From the NCBI GenBank assembly GCA_037833965.1, contig AP031352.1:18766501-18830500 (forward strand): a stretch of DNA of 64,000 nt. The letters are read 5' to 3'. Both the position numbers and the translations under genes were made by a program. Every line of letters starts with the position of its first letter. Positions within the stretch are counted from its first letter, which is position 1. The stretch comes from Marchantia polymorpha subsp. ruderalis. Taxonomy: Eukaryota; Streptophyta; Marchantiopsida; Marchantiales; Marchantiaceae. The notes below the pieces were generated by a model, which worked only from the letters and a program-made list of their open reading frames with translations, made no database searches and was not told where the DNA came from. Shown here piece after piece: positions 53,401 through 64,000 of this stretch.

Positions 53401-53852
53401 CGAAGATCAAGGAATGCACCTTTACGTTGGTGAAACACTTACATCAGAACCAATCGCTGCGGAGTTTTGCGAAAGCATGCAATGTTTGCATGCTCCCTGG
53501 GACAATAGTGTTGATCTATCGTAATGCCTGGACAAGGTAGTGATACGCTCCAATAAAATGTGCATTGCGCAATTTTAACATACGAAATATCTCGGGAAAA
53601 TGTGTTACATGCAGAACATTCGAGAAACGTAAGGACTTTTGATTGCTATCATCTCGATAGTAGCAATGGGCATGGAGTAATTCAATTTTCCTTCTTGCAG
53701 TAGATATGTTCGACTTACCTAAACGAGTCCGCCTTCTACTTAGTACAGAGCACCGAGTAAGATGATTGCTATGGACTGTACCCTTCAGTAGATCAGCTTT
53801 TCGTGGTACTTGATCTCATGTACTGTATTGTGCAGAGACAGAGACGAATCAT

Positions 53853-53858
53853 TTTATT
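53853..53858 (-). terminator. Possible polyadenylation signal of the UGT gene
   Basis: TTTATT on the plus strand gives AATAAA in the gene direction, about 135 bp downstream of the stop codon. The motif is common by chance in AT-rich DNA. Confidence 0.3.
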
Positions 53859-53990
53859 GTCCATATTTTATCATTTTATCACAAGAATAGTCGTATGAAC
53901 TAGGCAAAAGTATTATGTTATAGTTTTGAGACAGAGAACAGTCTATAATCGCACATGGATTCAGTCTGTTGCACAGTGGCTCCATCGACT

Positions 53991-55532
53991 TCACAGGCTG
54001 GCTGTGCCGGGAATGAGTTCTACGAGATCACCGAAAGCTTTACTCCTTGCTCCGCCATCTGCTGCAGCTGCGTCAGCCACTCTCTTCAGCTCCTGAAGTC
54101 TCGATCTACATGCCGAACCCTCTTCCGACATGATCAATCGTATTGCCCTTCCCAGTTCCGCATGTCCGACGATTTTATTTTGACGCGGAACCACCACACG
54201 ACCTTCGATGTAGACAGGCTCGCAATCATATTTATCAGCTCCTACTTCAACTGCAATTTTCAGAAAATCCACAATGTGCCTCGTGATTATGCCTTGATCG
54301 TTAGGGAGCCGAGGCCAAGCTATCATTGGCACTCCGACACAGACGGCTTCTAGTACCGAATTCCAGCCGGAGTGCGTGATGAAGGCTCCTATGGACGAGT
54401 GCGATAAAAGCTCCAACTGTGGCACCCACCCACATTGAACAATCCCTCTGCCCTTCATCCGTTCTTCAAAACCTGGAGGAAGAAGATCTTGCAGGCTTGG
54501 GTATTCAGGAGTAGGACGAAAGTCAAAAGCCCACAGAAACGGGTGCCCACTGTCTTCCAGAGCTTGACTAATCTCCCGTGCCTGTTCCGGATCGACATAT
54601 TTTCCTGCGATGCTGCCAAAGCACATGTAAATCACCGACTCAGGTGCTTGACTATCGAGCCACAGCGACAAGCTGGGTTCCAGGGTAGGCTCCTTCCCGA
54701 CGGCGGGGCTTGAAATAGGCCCAACACAGAACACCTTAACGGGCTTCCAGGGCCTGTTCGCTATCCGATACCGCTGGATGGCCTCGATAATTGGCGCTTC
54801 AAACTCGTAAAACGTATTCATGATTAGAGCATCCGTTTGTTGAACAACTTCACCCATACCTATCACGGCCTCCACCCCGAATAAAGCCTCAAACATATCT
54901 GAAAACCGCAATGGTGGAAAGCCATCTATTTCCACCGCACCGTCGAACTTTGACAGCGAGTTTATAGGCCTCCCCGGTATAGTAGCCCTGGGTTTACACA
55001 AAGCTGGACACGAGGTGAGAGTTCCATCAGCAAATAGCGGCGGGAACATTTGCAGCATTCGGGCGAAATTTGCTCCGCAGCTGTAAAACATGTAATGAGG
55101 AATTCCTAACAATCTCGCAGCTTCCAGAGGGGTTGCCAGTAACCTGTCAGCAATGATGCAGGTAGGGCCAGGCTTTCCGGCCTGCTTATCCCTCATGAAG
55201 ATGTCCAGAACTGGCTGAAAAATTTCCTTTGCATTCATAACGAAGTCGAACATGTCAAAGTTGGGACTGGAGAGGATTTGCTTCGAGGATGGAAATTCGT
55301 CGAAGGAGATCAGACGGAGGTCTAACCCCTTCGCCTGTTCGTTCCTGAACTTCGGCAAGTCCATCTCCTCACCCACGTAAGTGACTGTGACACCTCGTTG
55401 AGCCAATTCGACGGCAAGCTTCACCATGCCGGCGATGTGCGCGTGCAACGACACTGCCAAAAGCAGAACATGTTTTTTCAAGCTCTTGGGGCCCTCAGTG
55501 CTGGAATCGACGCCCATAATGACGGCGGGCAA
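53991..55532 (-). CDS. UDP-glycosyltransferase (plant family 1, GT-B fold)
   Basis: 513 codons in one exon, the usual length for plant UGTs, which transfer sugar from UDP-sugars to small acceptor molecules in the cytosol. The N-terminal acceptor domain has the probable catalytic His32 (HAHIAGMVKLA) and its partner Asp129 (CIIADRLL). The C-terminal donor domain has VIYMCFGS (300-307), WLDSQAPESV (291-300) and the PSPG box from W369 to Q413. Within the box, HSGWNS replaces the usual HCGWNS and the segment before the final Asp-Gln is one residue longer (45 instead of 44). The closing Asp-Gln, which contacts the sugar, is kept. The ATG at 55532 gives an N-terminus of usual length; a second Met is six codons in. 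There is no signal peptide. Acceptor and donor cannot be predicted. It stands alone, with no biosynthetic neighbours in view. Confidence 0.93.
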   Translation of the reverse strand: MPAVIMGVDSSTEGPKSLKKHVLLLAVSLHAHIAGMVKLAVELAQRGVTVTYVGEEMDLPKFRNEQAKGLDLRLISFDEFPSSKQILSSPNFDMFDFVMNAKEIFQPVLDIFMRDKQAGKPGPTCIIADRLLATPLEAARLLGIPHYMFYSCGANFARMLQMFPPLFADGTLTSCPALCKPRATIPGRPINSLSKFDGAVEIDGFPPLRFSDMFEALFGVEAVIGMGEVVQQTDALIMNTFYEFEAPIIEAIQRYRIANRPWKPVKVFCVGPISSPAVGKEPTLEPSLSLWLDSQAPESVIYMCFGSIAGKYVDPEQAREISQALEDSGHPFLWAFDFRPTPEYPSLQDLLPPGFEERMKGRGIVQCGWVPQLELLSHSSIGAFITHSGWNSVLEAVCVGVPMIAWPRLPNDQGIITRHIVDFLKIAVEVGADKYDCEPVYIEGRVVVPRQNKIVGHAELGRAIRLIMSEEGSACRSRLQELKRVADAAAADGGARSKAFGDLVELIPGTASL

Positions 55533-57000
55533 TGTCGTGCAATCGGTCGAGGAAATTGTGACGTGAAGCTGCCGATTCTACTCTAGCCTACCTTCTCCGA
55601 CGAGCAGACGTCTGCCTGTAGTGAACGTGCATCTGAGAACGCTCGTCTTCAATAAGTAGTAGCGTCAGAGTAGCTCGGGGTAGGCCATTCCTAAGCCTGT
55701 GAAAGCACCTTGTAAGCTGCAACTAAATCTCCCGTGTGCGTCTCACGTGCCGGGGAAGGTTAACTCAGGAGACCCGTCATCACATCCTCACATACATAAC
55801 TTACACATACATACAATGTGTGTTGTATTCCATATTCAACCCCATTAAATTTTTTGTCTGAATCTCTAGTTATACCACACACCGAATCTCTCCAAAATTT
55901 GCCCATGCTTGTTGAAATAGATAGTATGCGAAACTTACCATACTTAGTTTTGAGTCAAGGTATCGGAACCTTTCTTCGAGGTTCACTAGACGATTTTATT
56001 ACGAATGGCAAGTATTGCTTATGATGGTTTCATTCCGTTCCATTCAGTCCTATCCCTTGTTAACAATCTTTTCATGAGTTGAAAAGATATAACACTACAG
56101 TGGTGTATCTTACTACTTCATTTTATTTCGAAATAATGTTCCAACAAAAATTAAAATTAGACATTATATATATATATATATTTCATTCTAAATTGTTAGC
56201 ATTCTGATTAATTAAATTTATAACTTTCATACCAACATGATGGACATATTATCAATCATCATATATAGTTTAAAGTTTAATATTTTATATGAATATATCA
56301 TGACTGTAAATTGAATTTTTAATCAATGAATGTTTTAAGTAAAATCTATTTTATTTAGAAAACAGATGGAATTTCTTCTCTCATGTCGGTTACCGACAGG
56401 GTCTTCGAAGACCTTTAGCAGAAATGAAAATAATTCAAGAGCAAACCCTCCTCGGACAAGTAGTGGAGGAGAAACTACATAGTGAGACTATTGACCACTA
56501 CTGTCAGGTATCTTTTCAAATACTGGCGACTTGTTAAGTAATTAAAGAAATATAGCCAAATAATCCACCTACTTCATCTTCGGCTCTATTAACTTACATC
56601 CATGATGATATTCTCTTCACTCATGTCAAAGCCTCGGGTTTTATTTCGGCCTGTGCGCTTGGCGGGACTCACATCAAGCTGTTTTAATCACACGACTTAA
56701 TTTTGGGAAAACAACAATTGAGGATCATAAAATGATACCTTAATTTATTCGCTGTGGGTGACATAGACCTCGACCTGGCGACCTGTGGGTAGACGTCTCC
56801 ACATGCTCCAAACTCTCTCTTGGACGTTCCCAGCAGTAATCGATGTCGTTGCTGTCGGTGCGACAGATGTCGACACAACACTTGTTGCCGGTGCTTAATC
56901 CGTGCTTTCATTTGACTTTTCTCTTCAAATCCGCTGACATTCACAGTAGTTTCTGGAGTGACTATTCAATTCGGTAGAATGTCTACTTCTCATTCAAACG
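55533..57000. other. UGT upstream region and AT-rich DNA
   Basis: The first 250 bp or so are of balanced composition and probably hold the UGT promoter and leader (read on the minus strand); no clear TATA box was found. A TA dinucleotide run lies at 56165-56182. Higher-GC islands near 56385-56510 and 56760-56900 look like gene fragments but have no identifiable domain. Confidence 0.4.
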
Positions 57001-60000
57001 CATATATATGTTTTAAAGCTGAGAATACCCTGAGATATGGTGGCCCCTTGTATCCTGTGGTCAAAACGTTCACGACAGTATTATTGAGAGCATGGTGTTC
57101 TCCACATGTTTTGCATTTGACATAAATTAAGCATAGCATACGAACAGGATTGGTAATTACAATTGCTGTCAGGCTGTTTTATGGAGAAAAAACATTTTTT
57201 GTTGAAGATGATACCATCATGGTAAAGTCCAAATGCAAGTAAGACCATCGATCAGTTTTTGTATTAGAATGAAATTGGAGTAGATTTTACTCAAGAAAAA
57301 TCAATCATGAAAGCTCTTTCAAAGAAAAAAGGAGTGCTAATTCATGAATATGTGAAAACCAAGGCAAAAAGTATTGTATCATTTTTCTACCTTATCAAAA
57401 TGCTCGGGAGAATAGAGTCATTATCTAACATCCAAGATATTTGAATGTTCTTCGAAAATTATGATGCATTTTTTATGAATAATACATATTTAATTTATTT
57501 AAAATACTTATATTCAATTAAGACAAGTTGAAACAAGTATTGCATATAGTCTAACAATAAGATCATAGAAAAGTAGACCAAGATGTGATGATTCGGATAC
57601 ACTTCTCAAAAAAAGTCCCGGGGCTATCGTTAAGCTAAATGTGGATTTAACCTTCTTGAAAGTTCATTCTTGAAAATAATACTTTTTTCATACATAACCC
57701 ACATATATAACCTTGGTGAATTTTTTTACTTTCACACGTTTAATATTCTTGTTCATTATCATTTCTCATGAGTCAGCAGATCAATTTTTTGATTCGTGAA
57801 GATAAAATGATCCACATTGCCGAATGATCTCCTTGGACAATACCTCAAGGATTGAACAAGATTTTTGCAGCTCTCTTGAACACAAGCATATTTCGAATGA
57901 AGTGAAAGTAACGAAATTGTTGCAATTTTCTAATAAATTTATGTCAATTCTTATAGAAACATAAGCAAGTGATATGTATTGCGAAGATCAAAGATTCAGA
58001 AATTGGAAAATCTGAGGATTACATATCTCCGTAAGTAGTATATTTTTTGATATTTTAGTGATTTTTTATCATTATTTTAATGAATGACTACATATACATG
58101 TCATATATATTTACATTCTTCTTAACTCAATCTTTTTGATGTTAAAACTTCACTATATTTTTATGCTGGAGCAGTTTTATCATTTAATAAGATTTTTTAA
58201 TTTTGAAAATTTAAGTGTAAAGTTTTGACTGCATAAATCAAGTGAGAAAAAACTTGGATGATTCAAGTTTCAGCTAGATTTTAAATAATCAAATGTTTGA
58301 AAAAATAACATTGAATCATCAATGTATATTATGTTAATAAGTAAATTATCATGTAAATCCTTGATAAATAGATTATTCATTCATAATATGTTATTACACT
58401 TGGGAGTTTATATTTTTACAATTTTTATACTAATAAATAAATAAATAAATAAATTCAAATCTTTTATTAATAAATGATAAAAATATTTTTATATATCAAA
58501 GCTTGAAATTATTTTTTTAAATCAAGTTATTTTTATTTTCTATTATTTTTAAAGAAAAAATGCCTTGAATTATTGCAAAAATACATAAATGTTTACATAA
58601 AGATGAAGTATATATAAAAAAATCACATACTTGTTGGTGTGAAGCATGAAAAATACCTGAATGATGTCAATCATTTTGACAATAACATTTGCTAGGATAA
58701 TTAGGGCCCCCTGATGGAACCAAGCAAAGCATATCAGCACTAGATGTGTAGAAAATTGTTGCAGCAGTGCCATTCATTTCTCTCAATTTCAGACAATTAC
58801 TTAACTGCACGTTGATAAATAATCAGCAGGTGGCGCGAATCAAAATTTTTGTCTACACTAGCCTCCAACGCTTGAGACAAATCACCACATTTTTTTCCTG
58901 GCAAGTGCCACAACTAGACTTTAAAGTCAAAACCGAGTAAGTACAGAAATTCTTCCATGTTCAAAGCTACATCTTCCATGTATGTAGCTCATGGAGTTTT
59001 AGGGTTATAGGCAATTCACTATGCAACAAATTTTTTCTTATGGGAGACAATGTACATTTGGCACCAAGAAAATGGACCTACTTCTTTGTAGAATTTAGTT
59101 TTTTCCCGAATGATTAATATTTTTTTTTGTTGAATAAAATTTTCTCACAATTATTAAATAAAAATATAGATATTTTATGAATATTAGTTAGAATATTTTT
59201 TCAGTATCTTTCAATTATGTTTTAATATTTTTTGTATTTTTTATTTTGTATATGAAAATAATTCTTTTAATCTTAAATTTATTGGAAAACTAATTTTATT
59301 ATGATAATTTATTATTCAATATACTGTTACTACAATGTGTGATTTTTAACATGATAAAACTATTTTTTATAAAAAAAAAAAAAAATACATATATTTTTAA
59401 AATTTAATTAAAGATACTAAATTTTGGAGATTACAAATCAAAAAATAAGTTGAAATAAATCAAATTTTATGTATATCTCGCATCAAAATATGAATTACAC
59501 CATAAAACCAAAGTATAATAAAAAATATGGATAGATACCAAAATATCATATCAATTTGAAGGCACAAAATTTTTTTACATGATAAAAAGATATTGTAGAT
59601 TTTTTATAAAAAATATAATTAGAAAATATATGATAAACCCTGAAAATTTTATTGATATTAACTAAATAAAAAATATCATGTTAACAAACTAAAAACATAA
59701 CAAATTTTTTTGTTGAAATGATGCAAAATTGATCATTAATTTATATTTGAATTCTAGCAAATCTTCATGATTGTTGCACTCAATAACCTACTTATGAAAC
59801 ATCTACATATGAAGTATAATTGCATATGAGTCGTTTTATATATTTTTAAAAAAATTATTACAACAATTTTATTTTTTTTACATGACCAACAAAAAAATTA
59901 ATCACATTATTTCACAATTAAGCAATCTTAATTGATATAAAAGATTATGCAAAATTATTTTTGAATTTAAAAAAATCAAACATAAAAAATAAAGGTTATG

Positions 60001-63000
60001 ATTTATTGTAAATGGTTCTTTATCTTTTTAAGCATATTTTTATAATTAATATACAACTTCAATAATAAAATTTAGCTTTAAAAAAATTCACTGATCATAT
60101 TTACTGTATGTATTGTATTGCATGTGAAGCTATAAAATTATATAACTGGTATACGGAACAAAATTATAAATTTCTTTCAATATTTGATTTTGAAAATAAA
60201 AAACTATGTGTTATATACATTTATTTATTGTAATTATGATTTTTATATCTATATAAAATAATGTTTATCTGAATAAATCAGACTAGTGAATAGATTTATT
60301 GAAGTAAAATGATATGATTATTATATTGACAACAAAATTTCAAAAGATAATTGTGAATTGAATTGAATATATATAGATTTGGCTAAAATTTGTTCAAATT
60401 TTAGCCAAAAAAACATTAGATAATTATTAAAATAATTAAAAAAGTGTGATGAAAATAAAAATTTACATTGTAGATTTTAATTATTTTGACTCAATTAGCA
60501 ACACATTTGATGAATATTAAAATGTGAATTAATAATTATGAGCATGTTTAATGTCACAATAAATACAATTAATTGCTTTTTCTGTCATATATACAATATA
60601 TTTAACAAATACAGTTTTAGAGCCTTAAAGTTGCAAAAAATTTGCATTTTTATCACATAATGTAAAGTTTTAAATAAATAACTTCTAAAAAATCATGTTA
60701 TGATGATTGTAAATCAAGTGAAAAATATAATAGATTTAAAACATATGATAATTGTATTAGTATTTCAAATTAAAGGAAAATGCTGATAAATCTTGAAAAA
60801 TACAAACTTTAAAAACATACAAGGATAGTATAATTGGATTTAAATTTGATATAAAGTAAAAATTTACGTTAGAAATTGTGTAATTTATTCACAAAACAGA
60901 ATAAAATTTCAAAATATATTTAATTTTTTTAAAAAAATTATTGTATTAAAATTAAACTAATGCTTTTTTTCCTCCTATCACATGAAGAATAATACTAATC
61001 ATTTAGCATTTTGATATATGACACTATATGAAAGTTTAAGAATTGAACTTTGATTACAACAATATTTTGTTCATTTAGTAAGTTGTAGCCAAAACTTGGA
61101 AGACTAAGTAAGTCAAAGCATGAAGATGAAATTAGAATCCAGTTTTCCATTTTCAGAAGTCATTTTGAAGATTGCACACGTTTACGTTATTGTATTTAGA
61201 TGCATCAAATACGATAGAATAATATGCAACAATGGATATTTACAAAATTAATTGAAAATTATTATTATTTTGTTGATAATTATAAGAATTGAAATGGATG
61301 AATCTTTTGAACCCTATATTGTCATCTAGATTTGATTTTTATGATTTAATTAATTCAGTAAAAATATAAAGAAAGGGTTCATTAATAAATGATATAAAAG
61401 TATGTAGAATCAAATTTGATCTAACATAGACATAATGAAAACATCCATGCTTCCAAAAATTAAAATTGTGTAGTTTAACAATATACAAATATTGAATTTT
61501 CAATAAGTGATATTGAATGATAAATGAGCAGGTTCTCTAAATACAAAAATCTGTCAATGAAGTTTCGCATATTCTGAATTTGGTTTTTACAAAGTTACAT
61601 ATTTCCACAAAGATCATATACGTGACTAAAAATTGATAAAAGTTAAACATCCTAGTTCCGTCACACCGTTTACAGTTGTTTAAAACTCTTAAATAGTTTT
61701 TTGGGGTTGGAAGTGACACGCACCATATTAAAGTTATCTATAATAGAATGATTGAATTTTGATATTTTCACTGTTTACGATTATTTAAAGTTCTTGAATA
61801 GTTGTTACATGATAGGAATCACACATTTATAAATTTGGATAGTTGCACAATGTGTTTGTCATGACCACACCTTACAAGTGAAAGACGGTCCAATCTCAAC
61901 CATGTTTAAATTATTCAAAATAGTAGTTGTTTTTACTAGATGTCACTTAAAGAAAAAACTAATATTACAATAAAAAAATACAATTCATACAATTTTACAA
62001 ATATTTAATAAGATACTTGATACAAAACAATAATTAAAAAAAAATATTTATCTTCTGAATTAAAATTCATAATCTGTCTTTCAACATTTGATATCAAATG
62101 ATAGGATTGTAACAGAATTATGACAACTTTGATAAAATTTTTTAAAAAATTAATTGACTAACATACATTTTTTTAAAATTACAATATTGTTACATTTACA
62201 AATTTGAAACTTAAATATTTATAATTCTGTAAAAAAATTTCAAGAATAATATAACTTTACTAATGTTATTGTACTTATTTGATATTGCAAAGTAAAATTT
62301 ATAATTAAAATTTATTATAATAATAATAATTTATGAATCAAATTGGCAAGGATAAATAATATAATATAATTAGAACATATTGCATCAAGTTATATTTTTT
62401 ACAAATTTTATAAAAATCAAGTTTTTTAGAAAGCATTAACACATTCAATAATTTATCGAAATATATGCTTTAAGATAAAAAAATATCAAAATTCAGGATA
62501 ATTTCATAAATTGTCTGATTTATTTTTTGAAAGCAATAAAATTGAAAGTAGGCAAGGTAAAAATTTTTCATTTTCTATTTTTCAATTCTAGATTAAAAAA
62601 ATCATTTTTATGTATAAAAACCATGTTAGAAGTTATTTTCTTTTTTCAGTACACAAATGGATCATGACATTTGCAAATCACATTGTACGCATGTGTATCA
62701 CAAACAAAAAAAGTTATGAATTCATAATAAAATTTTATTTATCAATATTGACTTCTGATTAGAAAAATTTGAGCATAAATACTTATTTTGAATCAATTTT
62801 GTGAAAAGATGTTTTTTTGAACACATTTTATTGTTAAATGTTGAATGAATTTTTTTCTTTCTCAGTAATCTCATTGACAACTAATTTTATTCCTATAATT
62901 CATGTGCGCACACACATTGAAAATCCAACAATCCAACATGGTTTGCCACTGGAATCTACATCCACTGAAACATATAACAGTTTTATTTATAAAAATCTAA

Positions 63001-64000
63001 AAGTATCATCAAAATCTATCAGTAGGTACTTTTAAAGTGACAGCATAATGTAAACTCTAACTAGGTTTGAATTAAGCTAAATCAAAATGGACTTGTATTA
63101 AGTATTAACAAAACTAATTGAAATAAATTATTATTATTAAATCTAGCATAGTAAGTAGGATTTAATGTTTACGCTTCATTTTGATTTAAAAATATTAAAA
63201 ATATATTATGTGCAGCAATAAAAGAAAGTGCTAAGTTGATTTTTTTTATCATTATTATATCTGCAAAGTCTTAATCTTATTTTGCATTTAAGATTATGGT
63301 AGAAAGAAGCACATCAATAAGCCCTAGCTTGATAAAATATTTTAAACCAAATGTGTACATATAGTTTGACTGATTTTAAATCTAAAAATCATTTTAAGAA
63401 GGCCATTTGCTCAATTGAAATCTTAATAAATTTTTTCATACATATTTAGTGCATGTATAATGTGATGATGATAGTTATTATGGCCATTTATGCAAAGATG
63501 TATCTTGATAAAAAAAGCATGAAATATAAATAAATATGTGAAGATGACAACATGAGACAAAGAATTATCAGTTGAAACGTTACAAACACAAATATGAGGA
63601 AAATGATATTGATTGAATATATTTGCAACTAAAGATTGTTAAGTCTTGACAAAGTGATTTCATCCTACAAACAAAAAAACATACAAAATTTAGACTAACT
63701 CCGTGCAAATATGTAAACTACAATTTGAAATCATTATCAGAGCTACAACATGTTTATGTTATTTGTATAAAATATAGATTGCAAAACTTTTCATAAAGAA
63801 AATAATTTTGCTTTAGTATGAATTTTTTTTTTAATATCTTATAAATAATGATCAAATATGTAGTAATATTTTTATTAATACTTGCTCATTTTTTACAGAA
63901 AGCGGTAGTATGTAAATGATAGATATCAAATGAACAACAATTAACATTGTTAGTGTTTATGGTTAGAGGAGGTAGAGTGCAAGATTTGCCCGGCGTAAAA
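57001..64000. other. Very AT-rich DNA without recognisable genes
   Basis: Seven kilobases of A/T-dominated sequence with only short frames (the longest about 60-67 codons, for example 58570-58773 minus and 62838-63035 plus), none with a domain. An AAAT-type microsatellite is at about 58432-58455 and poly(A)/poly(T) runs are frequent. I saw no tRNA, rRNA, transposon terminal repeat or coding motif. Confidence 0.55.

Noticed and set aside
53955..54353. 132-codon plus-strand ORF overlapping the UGT
   Set aside because: It is antisense to the UGT coding region, whose catalytic and PSPG motifs are unambiguous on the minus strand.
58570..63035. ORFs of 60-67 codons in the AT-rich right end
   Set aside because: The length is what chance gives, composition is skewed to Lys/Asn/Ile/Phe/Tyr, and no motif or promoter context was found.

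Overview
The window looks like nuclear DNA of a land plant. It holds introns with GT/AG borders, a plant-type UDP-glycosyltransferase, remains of malectin/LRR receptor-like kinases and plant Ty3/gypsy (OTA-type, no chromodomain) retrotransposons primed by tRNA-Asp. The UGT has divergent motifs and no intron, and the intergenic DNA is very AT-rich. A non-seed plant (bryophyte or lycophyte) is my guess, but the sequence does not prove it.

Layout. 1-733 is the 3' end of a family-2 LTR. 880-3640 is a decayed LRR receptor kinase. 4124-9466 is a solo family-1 LTR (minus strand, TSD TGTTA). 10219-15091 is a solo family-2 LTR (minus, TSD AAGTG). 15510-16060 holds probable malectin-domain remnants. 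17187-41560 is a pile of family-1 elements. LTR#1 (TSD CTTGA) was invaded by a complete 14.3-kb element (17861-32174, TSD CGCAG). It is joined tail to tail to an inverted LTR#2, forming a palindrome of about 10 kb before the full element is counted. The palindrome centre was lost and replaced by a 38-bp templated filler. 43012-43327 is a small putative secreted-protein gene cut off by a family-3 element (43320 to about 51400). That element is itself split by another family-2 solo LTR (43613-48481) and carries seven copies of a hairpin module. From about 51.4 kb the composition switches to AT-rich DNA. The only clear intact host gene there is a UGT at 53991-55532 (minus).

The main discovery candidate is the retrotransposon family. 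Its LTRs are about 5.4 kb, and nearly all of the U3 region is one open reading frame of 1045 codons, upstream of the LTR TATA box. On genomic RNA this ORF would lie after pol, where an env-like or accessory gene would sit. It is intact in three family-1 LTRs. It is also recognisable in a diverged second family (about 4.87-kb LTRs), whose two copies carry different disabling lesions. The protein has a conserved N-terminal domain, a low-complexity linker and a C-terminal coiled coil. Gag-protease and pol lie in one frame, separated by a single UAG followed by CAAUUA, which matches the tobamovirus-type readthrough consensus. So the element probably makes Gag-Pro, a readthrough Gag-Pro-Pol and a U3-encoded third protein.

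The LTR lengths are self-consistent. The 3' LTR is 5391 bp. LTR#1 adds up to 5391 bp after allowing for 402 bp lost at the palindrome centre. LTR#2 adds up to 5392 bp with 369 bp lost. The 5' LTR is 3127 bp plus a 2264-bp deletion, again 5391 bp.
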